64,000 bases of DNA, from contig CATQJL010000326.1 in assembly GCA_958299035.1 (NCBI GenBank), forward strand, positions 1,626,232 to 1,690,231, written 5' to 3'. The DNA is from Cylicocyclus nassatus (lineage: Eukaryota > Nematoda > Chromadorea > Rhabditida > Strongylidae). A model generated the notes under the pieces. That model was not told the DNA's origin and searched no databases. It saw nothing but the letters and a program-made list of their open reading frames with translations. Positions 46,001 through 58,400 of this stretch are shown in pieces (the first letter of the stretch is position 1; each line of letters starts with the position of its first letter). A program made the position numbers and the translations under genes.

Positions 46001-48286
46001 CACGGCAGGACGAGGATGAACTCGGATTCAGGTTTTGGGCTCTTGCACTCTTTTTTCATGCTTTTGTTTTTCAATCTCTTTTCAGGAAGAATGACATCAT
46101 AACGATAATATGCGAAAAGGATGAACACTGTTGGGTCGGTGAAGTCAACGGTCTTCGAGGATGGTTTCCGGCGAAATTCGTGGAGGTGGTACATTTGTTG
46201 GAAGATTGTATTTATCGGTTAGGAGTGGCAGCGTAGCACATTCTTTCCATGAATTTCTCTCACCTGCAGTACGTTATCACATTTTGATCATGTTTTTGTA
46301 GAAGAGACAAGATGTCAGCATCAACTATCTTCACGTTTTTAGTTAATCCGTTGTTGGGCTTTATGTCAGAATAACTACAATAGTGTTTGTATAGTATGAT
46401 AGTGGCTTTGGAAAAGAAGATATTCAAAAAAAGAGCTTTTTCTAGGTAGTCGACGAACGAGGCAAAAATTACACCGTCTATGGAGATGAGGCTGTTTCGC
46501 CAGAGATCACCGAATACATCCGAGGCAAAACAAATTTTACTCCATATATCATGAAGTTTTAACAACCCAAAACTTATTGTTCTCTATCATTCAAGAAACT
46601 CTCTCAAAGTGAACACATTTTTAGGTCGACTAGCTAATAGCTTCCGACAAGTAATGGACCATGGAATTATGGAAAGTGTTTTGTATCCGTCAACCGCTTA
46701 CCACCCTTGGTCTTTCATAGGTACGTCTTCCTAATTCTTCTGCACCTTCACCATCTCACCTCTTCTGTTTCTATTATTTTCACATAAGGCCACAACTTGA
46801 GAATGGATACATTGGATACATTTACGCAAAACCTTTCAGAGGACATAGCTTACTACTCAGTAGAAAAGCACTTCAACTCTGTATACTCTCGCTTGACGCT
46901 GTGCAACACTTTCAAACTGGACCAGGATGGCAAAGTACGTTCACGCCAGTCAGACATCGAAACCGGTTCATGACGATCTTTGACTAATTTTCAATTATAG
47001 ATACTTACTCCAGAGGAGTTACTTTTTCGATCTGTTCAAATGATCAACGACTCGCACAACGCCGCAAACGCACATCCAGACGTGAAACTGAGGTAGAACG
47101 CTATCTAGTTCGAAGTTCGATGTTTTTGATGTTATTTTTCAGGTCACTTCTTGTTATGGGTGTTAACGAGCAGTGTCTGCACTTGTGGTTTGACTTGTTC
47201 TGCTCGTCTGAGCAGCAGGAACCCATCAGGAGCAAATATTACCATCCGTGGGCGTTTATACGGACACCAGCATGGCGACAGGTTGGTGTAATTTTCAGTG
47301 CTTGATGTTAGACGTCGTTCGTTGTGATGCGGAGTGAAATGACCTTGTTCGTAAAGAACAATGCTGACACAAGTCTGCAAACCGCATTTCCATAACGTGT
47401 ACGTCTCAAGCATGACCCACTGAACCATGCAGAACTGCGACACAAACTCTATTCTTATTCTCTGCACCAATGTAGAACACCTCGCAAACTAAATAGTCGT
47501 CCGTTATGGAAACTCGAGGCAGAGTCGGAAGTTAGAATCAACAAGCTTAGATAATACACCATTAGAACTCAAAACTTTAATTCAGTGCTTTGAGATTTAT
47601 CAGTTCCAAAACAGTATACTTTAAACCATTGTGAAAGTCCCGCATTTAGTCGACTAAAAATAGAAAAAAATGGCTTTACACTTCAATCAAAGAGTTCCAA
47701 ATTATTAGTAGTGTATCGTCTGCTTTATTTGGAAATTGAAAAATTCCTCTCGTTTTACAAAGGTTGTTGGTTTGAAAAAGTTTGTCTATGCAGCCCCTTT
47801 GAGCCACTTTTATGATGAAAATTCTATGAGTCGGTGTTACTAGGCTTCCAAATAACAAATATACTTTTGACTTGAGCAAATTATTAGTAGTGAGTGATTT
47901 GGGAAGAACTTCATGATATGAGTGTATAAGAATGTAAAAAATCGCTTTTGTGACATGAGAGATGATGATCGACGGAAATAGATGACATGTAATTCCTAGA
48001 TAAAATGTGATCTGCGGCTCCTCAGCCAATTCTCATTCAATCTCAACGTTGACTTTGAAATTGAGGGAATGGAGAAGAAAAAGAAGACAGCGCCTGGAGT
48101 AAGTTACAGTAATCACGTAAATGCATTTATGCAAGGACTAATTCTTCTCAGATGATGACCAGTATGAAAAAGAAAATCATGTCTACAGTGATGACTGGCG
48201 AACATAAACAGAATGGTGAAGAACCGTTGAAGAAGGGCGTCACTGATATGCTTATAAAGCATCATTTGTTTAGTTGGGATTTGTAG
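43004..48286 (+). CDS. tbc-18: TBC-SH3-RUN domain protein, SGSM3 family
   Basis: Twenty-two exons give about 836 aa: 43004-43022, 43081-43169, 43451-43554, 43598-43699, 43951-44072, 44158-44283, 44333-44479, 44567-44688, 44741-44938, 44999-45106, 45191-45283, 45337-45468, 45662-45793, 45904-46031, 46086-46188, 46446-46524, 46625-46720, 46789-46934, 47001-47092, 47143-47281, 48000-48098, 48152-48286. The family couples a Rab-GAP-like TBC domain to SH3 and RUN modules in endosomal and small-GTPase signalling. Seen here: 'FDEFGFR' near the N-terminus; TBC (~aa 144-375, [10 protein letters not shown]); SH3 (~530-585, [27 protein letters not shown]); RUN (~625-800); terminal 'HHLFSWDL'. The TBC finger motifs are altered (see findings). 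Intron 16 seems to use a GC donor. Uncertain joints: exon 3/4, and the exon 15 end (46185 gives a better FVEV-DER join). The tbc-18 orthology is from memory. Confidence 0.93.
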
Positions 48287-49231
48287 ATATCAGTGTGTCA
48301 ACGGATGTTAGTCAGCTCAGCTCTATGACTTTCTGTGATCTTTCGTATCTCGCGTTTGTCAGCATATACTTAGTTCATTCTGTTTTATTAGATTGTCCCG
48401 TAAGTCTTTTCATATTCGAACCTTCAAATTGATATCTCTCAAAAACTAGGGCACCTACAAGCATGCAAATTTATAGCAGCATATCTGAGTGGATAAGCTA
48501 TATATTCATGCATTTGGGCACACCCGCTACAGGCGAAGTTTGAGAATACAACGCATTATTTTTCTTGTTTTCTAGCCACTAAAAAATGCAATGTAGTATG
48601 TATAAATACCAGATGGGGAGAGTATATGCGTGAGCGAGTGGGAACTTCGCAGAATTGTTTTGAATTCAAATATGATTATTTTCGTTTTTTCAGGAACTCG
48701 GTTTTTATTTTGGCTCAAAGCCTAGTGCAAATCAAGCTTGATGCGAAAAAGCCTTTTTGTATCGTTTGCTTTGATCTGACGAATGATACCCGCATGCTGC
48801 TAGAAATATAAGAAGAATGACTTATATCGGTGGAAAGTCAGATATGAAAAGAGTTATGGGACAACCTAATAGTAACTGATCTTCTCCTCTCATTGTTTGT
48901 CTTTGCTTCAAAAGCGTTGAAACAGTATAACCCTTTCTCGAAACATCATTTATGAAGCATGACTGAAATTTTGATTTACATTCTCAGCTAGTCATTCGGG
49001 TCTGGAACTACTTTTGCCGTGAAACTCTATAGTACTCTAATGAAGCCTTTGATCTGTAGATGAAGCAGCAGAAAATTCATTGCGACTCAATGCAGGCCTC
49101 ATAAAGCATGACAGTCATTATCAAATGTACATATATATGGTAGCATTGACGAGTAACAAGAATTTCACAGCTACTGGTGTGCAGTGCATTCGACCCATTT
49201 AACCCATACGAACTACGGCTTCGGCTCCTAT
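48287..49231. other. Convergent intergenic region
   Basis: The TBC gene (plus) and the DOMON gene (minus) end towards each other here, 945 bp apart. The only recognised content is the mariner-type MITE at 48388-48869. No AATAAA close to either stop codon caught my eye. Confidence 0.55.
48388..48869. mobile_element. 482-bp mariner-type MITE
   Basis: TTAGATTGTCCCGTAAGTCT at the left mirrors AGTTATGGGACAACCTAA at the right; the TIRs are about 30 bp with a shared CTTTTCATAT. TA flanks both ends (48386-48387 and 48870-48871). It has no transposase. Confidence 0.85.
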
Positions 49232-52032
49232 TCAGATGCGGCATTCGTCGATGCAGACTGTTCGGTGCACCGGCGTAACGCTGTGGTGGTGAAGTTCGCC
49301 GCGCGGACCCATTCGGCTGAGCCCGATGAGGAACTGTGAAGCAATTGAATATTTACAGGATTAGTAAACAGAAATAATTCGACTCCAGCAAGAATGCCGC
49401 TCACCTTCCAGGGTACACATCCAACAAGCGACATGTCATAAGGGTACTCCATTGAGTTCACTGGTCTTGAGAAAGTTACCGAGATCACTTCGTCTTCCAC
49501 CCTCCTGCTGTGCACCACGACGTTGTTAATCTTAAGTGATTACATAGATAGCGCTTTACATTGGGTACGCTCATGATCGTGTGCGAGAATGGAAGATGCC
49601 AGGCTGGGTGTAACCCTAAAGAAAATAACAAAAGGGTATATACTAGTGCGGGTAGCCCTCACTCACATGAAGAGACTGATAACCCCATGGCACGTTCAGA
49701 TACGTTTTGTACAAACGAGTTATATCTCACTGTCTTTTGTACTGGACTAGTAACATAAAGGATATAACCTCAAGTCAACTCAATGCCACAAAAAATAGGA
49801 ACATAGTTTGGAACATTTGTATCTATGTGGATGAAAGGCTTGTAACCTTTTTGTTTCAAGATCTGACCCTGAAGTGTCTCCATCAATGCACATTGCTCAA
49901 AAATCCCTCAATCCATCTAGACTTTCTCGAAAATGTATTAACCGACAACAAGATGGTTTTCGAAATTGATTTGGGCATGGCATAGAAAGCAGATTTATCC
50001 AACAACATACTGCAGCTAGAAAGTCTGCATCTTCGACATTTCTTTCTCATTAGTCTTAGTTTTTCTCCAAAACTTTCGAAACCCGTTTGATTAGGTAGAA
50101 AAGATTTTACAACAAAGAGGAAGGAGGGGGCGAGAAGAGAGAAGACGTGCTTTTTACTTCGCCTGATGTGCAAGTTTCGCTTGAGCACAAAAGCGCATCA
50201 AATTCCATCTTCAGTCAAACTTTGTACACTTTATCTTGATTTGTATATTATTCAATGCTGCTTTCATGCGAAGTGCTTGGATTGATGTGATTGCGGACCA
50301 TATACTGAGCGCAAATGTTAAAGCGAGTTTTTATGACGCATTGTATACTCAGAGTTTGCAAACTGCTATAGTTTCCATGCCCGCTGTTACAGCAAAACAT
50401 TTCACCTGCGCTTACTGCGAACGAGTTCCTTTCACGGTCTGTTTTGGCCAAATGCTTATAACAATGTTACATGTCATAATGATGTGCAAGCGTCTTACAT
50501 AGAATCGCGCGCCAATTCTCAAAGGTAAAGCTGCGTTGTCTATAAATCATCGCTGGAACGATGTTTTGCACACTTTTTGTTTCTACCTCAAACTCAACAA
50601 ATCGCCTTGAGTGCCATTTTCATCGCATATAGTATTGAGTAGTACTGGGCTTGTTCAAAGCTTATACACATGTTTTTTTCTAAATGTTGCACTTACCCTG
50701 TCTGGGAAAGAACTGGTGTAACCTCGTACGTACTCATCCGACACGTTCACCCGGCCATTGGAAACACGAACTATGATTGTGTCTAGACCGTCAAGCTGAA
50801 AAGTCGGATTAATCACTTCGGTGTTACAGTAAATTTTCGAATACCTTGTTGGCATTGGATAGTCTGTTGTAACAGCCAGGTAAAAACATTTCTATACTGA
50901 GATTCCAGCAGAGACAGTTTTTTGTTCATAAAACCACATTTACAATGGTCATTGCCTCTATCAAATGCTGCTAACGCTTATAGAAAACTATGCGACAACA
51001 ATTTTCTAGAATATATCCATTTGTTGATTTTAGTTACCGTAATGCGCGAAACATGAAAATAAAACTCATACATGGAAAGTTCTGTTTAATGCCATTCAAG
51101 GACGGAAGCTGAATGTATATCCTATTATTGGGCAGTGAATTAAGAATTGAAGATTTTTATCTGCCATGATACTGTAATTGTCCCAATTTATTACCCTTTT
51201 GCAGACCTCAACTAAAGTGCATTAGTTCTGCTACTGCTGTACTTGCAAATTATTTCCGAACTTTGACCAATGTCAATGAGTGCATCTTTTCTGAGAACAT
51301 TTCTTCGTAGTCTTCGGTCAAGATCTGCTCGTAGTACCCGAACGTTTTCTAGAGGTCATTTCTTTTCCTAGAAATTTTGAATTGATGGAGCACTGAGAAA
51401 GTATAAAGGAAGTAACAACATTTGTGATTTATCAACGACTACATTCAGAGTGAAATCCAAGTTTTTTCATGGATATTATGTAAAAGTTTTGAACTGCTTG
51501 TCACAGTTTGTTCCCAGCTAAATACTCCGAAATCAGATTCAACTTCTTTTTGGCATATAACAGGAAACCATAAACTGCAAACTTTCAGACTGATAAGCTA
51601 ATAAAAGGTGTGCTCACCATTCCATTTCCAAACCCGATTCCGGTCCATCCTGATGCCGTTTGAGGAAGTCCTCGAATGATTATGCGAATATGAACAACGC
51701 CATTTCGAATACCGTAAATCACCTGATGTTGTCCTTCACGGAATATGCAAGGCCCGGCTGCTGACTCTGAAGAAGTAACGATCATAAAACGAATATCAGG
51801 AATTATTTAGGAAGAAAGTTGGCCGTAAGTTAAGAAGAGATTTCTTTTTCAATCTTGTACCGCCTTTGTTTGAGAAGTTCACCTCGAATCTTGTGCCTGA
51901 TAGAGCTTGCCAAAAACGCGCAACTTCGGCTAAGCCGGCTCGAATTGTATGCTATTTTTGACCATTTGATTTACCTGCTACCAAACAACACACGGTTGCA
52001 ATGGCAAGGAGCAGCGAAGTAACCGGTGCCAT
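49232..52032 (-). CDS. Small secreted DOMON-domain protein
   Basis: Exons 51975-52032, 51618-51766, 50697-50795, 49405-49530 and 49232-49333 join in phase to 177 aa. The first exon is a signal peptide (MAPVTSLLLAIATVCCLVA). The rest is one DOMON beta-sandwich: 'GVVHIRIIIRG', 'GWTGIGFGNGM', 'DTIIVRVSNGRVNVSDEY', 'VISVTFSRPV', 'CVPWKFLIGLSRM', and the closing 'HHHSVTPVHRTVCIDECRI'. DOMON domains bind haem or sugar in extracellular proteins; here there is no catalytic or cytochrome b561 partner domain. Four or more cysteines suggest disulphides. It starts 423 bp behind the IgCAM stop on the same strand. Domain assignment is confident; ligand and role are unknown. Confidence 0.88.
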
Positions 52033-52430
52033 GCAAGCGGGTAAACGGTCGAATGTCTCGAGACGAATCAACCACCTTTTACGCGAACGAAGACCTCTCG
52101 CGACCGCCCCCCTGTTACACCTTCTGCGACCGTGGCCAGTACCATGTCGTCATTAAAACTCATCGTCCAAAATGTTTACACTTTTTTTGGAAAACTGTTT
52201 TGCAGGAAGTTAGGCATGACAAACTCATTCAGAAGAACAGAGAGGTACGAACGGGGTACTGATTGTAAGGTTTAATAAAATGGATGGCGTAAGAACCGCA
52301 ATCGGTTCTTTTTGTTAACAGTATGGTAGTTGAAATCTTCAACTCCACTAACATCCTAAAACACGAGTCAGGGTTCATAGATGAACTCCAGTTCCCTTCA
52401 ATAAAAGCTATTTTTGGAGGCAAATACTAT

Positions 52431-52436
52431 TTTATT
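52431..52436 (-). terminator. Polyadenylation signal AATAAA of the IgCAM gene
   Basis: On the minus strand AATAAA begins 18 nt behind the TGA that closes the last IgCAM exon at 52455. This supports ending the gene there rather than splicing onward from the GTAAGT inside that exon. Confidence 0.6.
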
Positions 52437-52454
52437 ACACAGCTTGATAGTTGG

Positions 52455-55400
52455 TCAGATACTTACCATCCGGCTAAACTTCAGCAATGAACAAATCATA
52501 GCGACGATTACCATGAGAACTTCAAGATCTATCCGCATTCGTCTCACCCAATCGCGGCTTTGCGAAATCAATTCCGGAATTGCTGCACAGAAGAAATAAT
52601 AATAGTTTTCCAGTTACGTGATAACAATGTTCACAGAACCATTATTTCAACGTCAACAGGCGACGGATCGGGGGGTTTCAGACATCTGGACGGTACGTGT
52701 TAGATAATACTTTGTACTGGTAAAGATGTAAGAAATTTGACATCTAATAAGTGTACTAGAAGCTTCTGCTTCCCATTCAGTAATCACTTTCATTGTAAAT
52801 TGCATCGCAAACCCAAAGACAATTCAAAATTGCGGTGCGTCTCACCTGCAGCTCCTTTGCAAACTTGTAAGTGCATAGAAGAAGGTTAGGAAGTCTGCGA
52901 AAAAAAAACACTTCTAACACCATCTCAAAGTAATTGTACTCTACGAGTATGTGTTCCTCGACCAGTGTTTCTCTACACTGCTTACAGAGAACTGCAAGTT
53001 TATTGAGATTGAAATACAAACCAAGGTCACGAGTTCCACTTGAAATGCAAAACTCGAATGAGTTCTGCAATTCCGTCAAAACAAATACGCTATTTTTTTG
53101 AAAGTATAAGATATACTACATAATGCGCTTCAAGCGAATTATTAGATTATTGTTTCACATCTGATTCTGTAAATTTTCGTTTTTTTTTGATTTTGGCGCA
53201 CCCATTTTTGATATTCTGTATAAGATATAACTGAGCTACAAACTGGCACAAACCGCTCACTTATCAGCGACACAAGCCACCATGCACAACAGACCAAAAG
53301 TGCACATGAATTCTTGTTAGAAGTTGACATCCAGCTTAATAGAAAGAACCGGAATTTGATGACAAATCGAGATCTGTCGACCTCACGAAGTTGATCGAGT
53401 CGCTGTATGCGAGGCGCGGGAAACAACCTCAATCACTACGGTATCGGTGCATCTCAGCATTTGCGGAGAATTTATGCAGTGGGGCTTTTGACCTGACAAA
53501 CATGGATAATATGCTCCATTGTTGTGGTAACGTTTCGTGTTTAGGGTGAGACCCGATGCCTCAAACCTACCGTAATCTTACACGGAATCCCTACTATGCA
53601 AATTCAATTTTGTTCTCATGATTAGTAAGTAGAATGACCCCTCTACTTACAGCCAAATTCGTAATGAACTATGATTTCCCCCCCCCCCCCCTCCCCCATG
53701 CCATGCTTACAGTAACCCCCCACTGCGACGTCAGAATTTGGCAGAACAGTAGCTGCACCTGTATCTCAGGTGGTCTCTCTACCTACATAGTGTCATATTC
53801 TTTTTTAGTTAAAGTCTAATGTAATCCACAAAGACTGTCGAGATAGCAAGCTTAAGGAGCGGCTCACTTACGTAGTAATTCTCCTTATCAGTTTTTAGGT
53901 AAAGGTAACTCATTGACTAAGAAGACTCGGAAATAACTTCAATAGATATTACCTGGTTATTTCAAGGTAGCGAGGCCTCGGCACAGCTGGCACATAGTTG
54001 GAATTTTCAAAAGTATTCCAGAAATTTTTTCCGGAGCGGTTGATTATAACGGCCACGCTTAGCAGAAATTTATTCCCCCCCCCCTTCCAATTTAGAGTTC
54101 TCGAACCGCCATTGGCGCCCAGATTTGTTCAGTATAACAAGTTGAAACAAGCTCATTTTTTACATGCTCAAATACTCACTCAGCTTGGATGACAAAATTA
54201 TGCCACTGATGAATGAAGAAAAGTAGATGAGACACCAAATCTAATGTGAATTTGTGCAATAAACGTGAACAATGTATGAAGAATAGAGAATCGTTAACAC
54301 TCTTCTTTCTAAATCTATTTACATCAAAGCTTTACCTATGAGTACCGAAACCAGTTCAACACCTTCCTCTTTTCCTTTTTCAGTCCTAACTATCACCCAA
54401 AAAAACTGCAGTTTGATTTGAACATTATCAAATCATCATGTCTTTGATTTATGAATAGGGAGGTACATAGTTGTCTACAGTTGTCCATGAAAGGAAAAAG
54501 TGATTATTCAGTGTCTCCATATGCAACATTCATTTCTGAATTCTCAAAAATGATAGGAACCACATTTGTAGAAGGCACGGATTTTTCACTGATCGAGCTA
54601 TGGTAGCGAAAGTCACTCATTCAAGAGTTACGTTAAACTCTTCTAATTCTTTTATTCGTAACTGATAATTTGTAGTGCGTAATGGTAAATCGCAGTTGTG
54701 ACATTTGGCATTGATTAACTAGCTGAATCTAATTGACTCCTTGTTTGCAGCGGATAATGTTAAGGTTATTTTACAATTGGCAATAGCGATGTAATTGAAG
54801 TTTTTATTGCAATATCGAACATTCATTGAAGAATCTCTCACAACGAGGAAATATTGTCACAAAATGACACTAGTGACTGCAGTAGGAACAAATTTCGTAC
54901 GATTGACTACACCAGAAATTCAGACATGAACTTCGAATAGATAAATGACAGATCACATGGGCAAGATACAAAACACACCGAATGAAAGATGGAGTCTCTT
55001 GGAGAGCATCTCAAACACGAGGATAAACAATGACATGCACATAATTTACAATCCTCATAACTAGTAATATCATAAACACCTAGTCGGAGTTCTTTCAAGT
55101 TTCTATGTGTACAGTTACGCGATCAGAATGAAAATAAATGGAAAAACAAACGAAAACGCAACACCCGGTACGCGTATATGACGCTATGTCGAAAATAATT
55201 TGACAAAAAACGGGTTTCATAACAGAGCCTGGAAAGCGCTAAAAAGCACGGTAAAAATATCCAGAAGTCTGGATTGAAAGAGAATGGCCAACTAAGGGGA
55301 CTAAAGTGAAAGCTTGGTGTTGAAAGTGATTGGGTGCGGACGGTTGCGAACACAGACACGAACGGCTAAGAGCACAGAATCAGTGCGACACAACTGCGTA

Positions 55401-58400
55401 TGGACTATAGTGTTGTGCAAGTAAACCCTAATCACTGCAAAGTACCTCACACAGCTTTTGCGAGCTCTACAAGTTATTTGATATTTGTGGTCTAGTTCCT
55501 GATAAAGTTCCGAGGTACGATAGCCTCATGGCAGCTTGTAGAAGGCAAAATTTGGTAAGGGTTGAGTATTCGTGATGAAAGTTCGTATATAGGATTATGC
55601 TCTAGCAAAAGAACAAGAACAAGAGAGAGATTAACGCACGTACACAAATTTTACCACAGATTATTGCATGCTCGACTATTACTATCTCTCGTTATAGTCT
55701 CTTTCCTAAGAGTAAAACCAGCTAGTAGCGGCAGCTGGCTGCAATCTTGCCGGTCTTCAAAATCCAAGTAAAAATGTTAGCAGTAAAGCGAGCAGTGTCG
55801 AGCAGATTTGTGCGGATGACGTCCTCTCTGAAAATCTTATATATAAAGCTGAATGTCTGTATGTATGTATGTATGTCTGTCTGTACGTATGTGCGGAATA
55901 GAAATTTTTATTTCTGAACCGATTTGGACCAAACTTGGCACACATACACTTCGGGGCGAGGAGCGTATCATAGGCTACTTTTTGTATCGATCGATATCGA
56001 TTTTATCGATTTTTTGCAAAATTTGAGTTACAGGGCTGGGAGTTGGCACAGGGGGGTGGTAATCAAGCATGCTGATTACAAATATGTTATTGACAGGGCC
56101 GGGCGAAGCCGGGTTTGCCAACTAGTACTGTATAAATGCAAAATGTAATTGATAGAATGTGCTACAATTAGCTGACTATTGACAAGCTGAGCCTGGAACT
56201 GAACCTATCTTCACGGTCATACTGTTAACTCCAACATTACAGAATCATTTCGTATGATCATGTGTGTCATTACACGCACTGGCCACTTTTGGCGTTCCCA
56301 TCCCGGAAAATGGGAGGAGACACCTATTTAGGTAAGTGTTTTTGTTGTTTTCTTCATGTTTTCTTTCTCCATCCACCAATTTCCTCTTAAAGCGATGTAA
56401 GCGATGACAACGATCAGTCTCTTGCGTTGTTGCCATTGCAAATCCAGAATGGAAACGTCAAATACGGACGTTGTGTGCAATACACACATGATCATATGGA
56501 ACGATTCGGCTACCACTTGTATTTGGTTCATTGAATTACTTTCACTTCGTCAAACCTTTCAAGCCATAATTGTCTCAAATGTTAGCCAATTGAACCTCTA
56601 ACCACTCAATGTCGTTCCGCACCTCTGCACACATTAGTTGCTTCTTATACATTAAAACAAACAACTCACCAACTGTATCAGCCGGAATTTCGATGTGCAG
56701 ATTTTCCCGTGCAAACGATCCCCATCCTAGAGCATTTCGTGCTTTTACAGTGACTTCGTACCGTACACCAGCTTGAAGATACGGCAGTAACGACACGCTG
56801 TGTTGCCATATGTCATCGCCGTTGTTGTCACCTGAATAAAGAATCTTGCTCAATAAAAAAGATACCCCTCACATAAAAGAACGTTACCCTTCGCGGCTCG
56901 AATGCTCTCGTACTTGTTCCATTCGTCTGCGTTCTCGGGCCTGTAGTAGATTCGGTATTCAATTACCGGTTCGTACGCTCGTACCGACCAAGTCAAGTCG
57001 GAACCATCAGCTGTGACCGTAGGTGGTCCAGGACGACCTGGATTTGGTTATGGTGAATAGTAAAATTCTCATCTCCCAGCAATTTGGAAGGCTTAAGGGC
57101 ATCTACATCAAGTCAAGCTAAAAATTTGGGACTATTGGTGCTCTGGAAGAATTAAAAAATGAGAGGAAGTGAGAAAAGCACTGTATTGGATTAGCAACAG
57201 GCTTGTAGTTGACGGTATGCAAGCCGTGAATTCGGTTTACGCAGTACCTATGGGGTCCGAACTCTGGGCAAAAACTTGAATTTACAGCCTTAACAGCGAA
57301 CAGAAGTGGACTGGTTTACAGTACGGTTAATATATAGGGCATTCGAAAAATCGTGACGATGGCGCGACCGCGCGCGAGACGCACGCACCTTCCGGCAACC
57401 GCATTTTCTTGGTATTAATCTATACTCGAGTGGTTATTCTGCTTAGGTATGATAGTACTTGGACACTGGAAGTGATTGAGCTGAGCGCTAAGGTGATGCC
57501 TGTATGGGGATGTTATGTTCCTCTGGGCGCAAAGACCGCAGCCGAATTCGTCGTCACAATTTTATAAACGAACTTTAAATCATTTTGCATACGACTGTCA
57601 CAAAGTCATAATCGCAAACTCAAGCCATGCTATCATCTTGAATCAAGACACTGGCTAAAGGCACCGTCCATCCAAAGTGAGGGTTCACGAGATTCGATGG
57701 CATACTAATGTGGGCCCCCACACTAGGCCAACCCCCAAGTTTCCTCGCAAAAGATTGCTTCCGGAGCGAGAAATCCGCTCTGGAAGGTACTGATACGTGA
57801 TCCAAAGGTGGTCACTCCGCCCATTTTGCAGATTTGGGGGCTGCGGCGCTGATATACGCCGGGCGATAAGCGCGTCGCAGCCCTGCAAACTGCACTTCCA
57901 CCCGCCCCGCTTCCTGCAAAATAGGGGTTTTTGGGATTCTCGGTTTCATATTCGAAATCAGGGCCTTCAGATGGCCCGGAAACGACAAAAACATGGAAGT
58001 CGAGGATTTGGATGGACGGTGCCTTTAAAAGTGTCCCTTGCCCTAATGCATGTATGTGAACTCAGCACCCAGTGAGCCCATTCTACACGACAACGTGTTG
58101 ACATTAGCGCCAATATGAATGGGCATTAGGTGTTGAAATATTCTTTTGTATGCCATAATAGATCGTTTGTCTAGTCAACAGTGCTAGTTCCTCATCTATA
58201 ATTCACACTGTGGAACGACCGCAACATAAAAGCAGGTGTGAACTCACCGCTGACGTGAATCACAGCAAATGCTGAGCCCAAGTTGTTTGATATTCGGCAC
58301 ATGTAGTCGCCGAATAAATCCTGAGATCAGAGGCATATACAGAAGGCAATTCGGGTCATGATTTACTTCTACCTACTTCATTTATTCCAACTATGGACAA

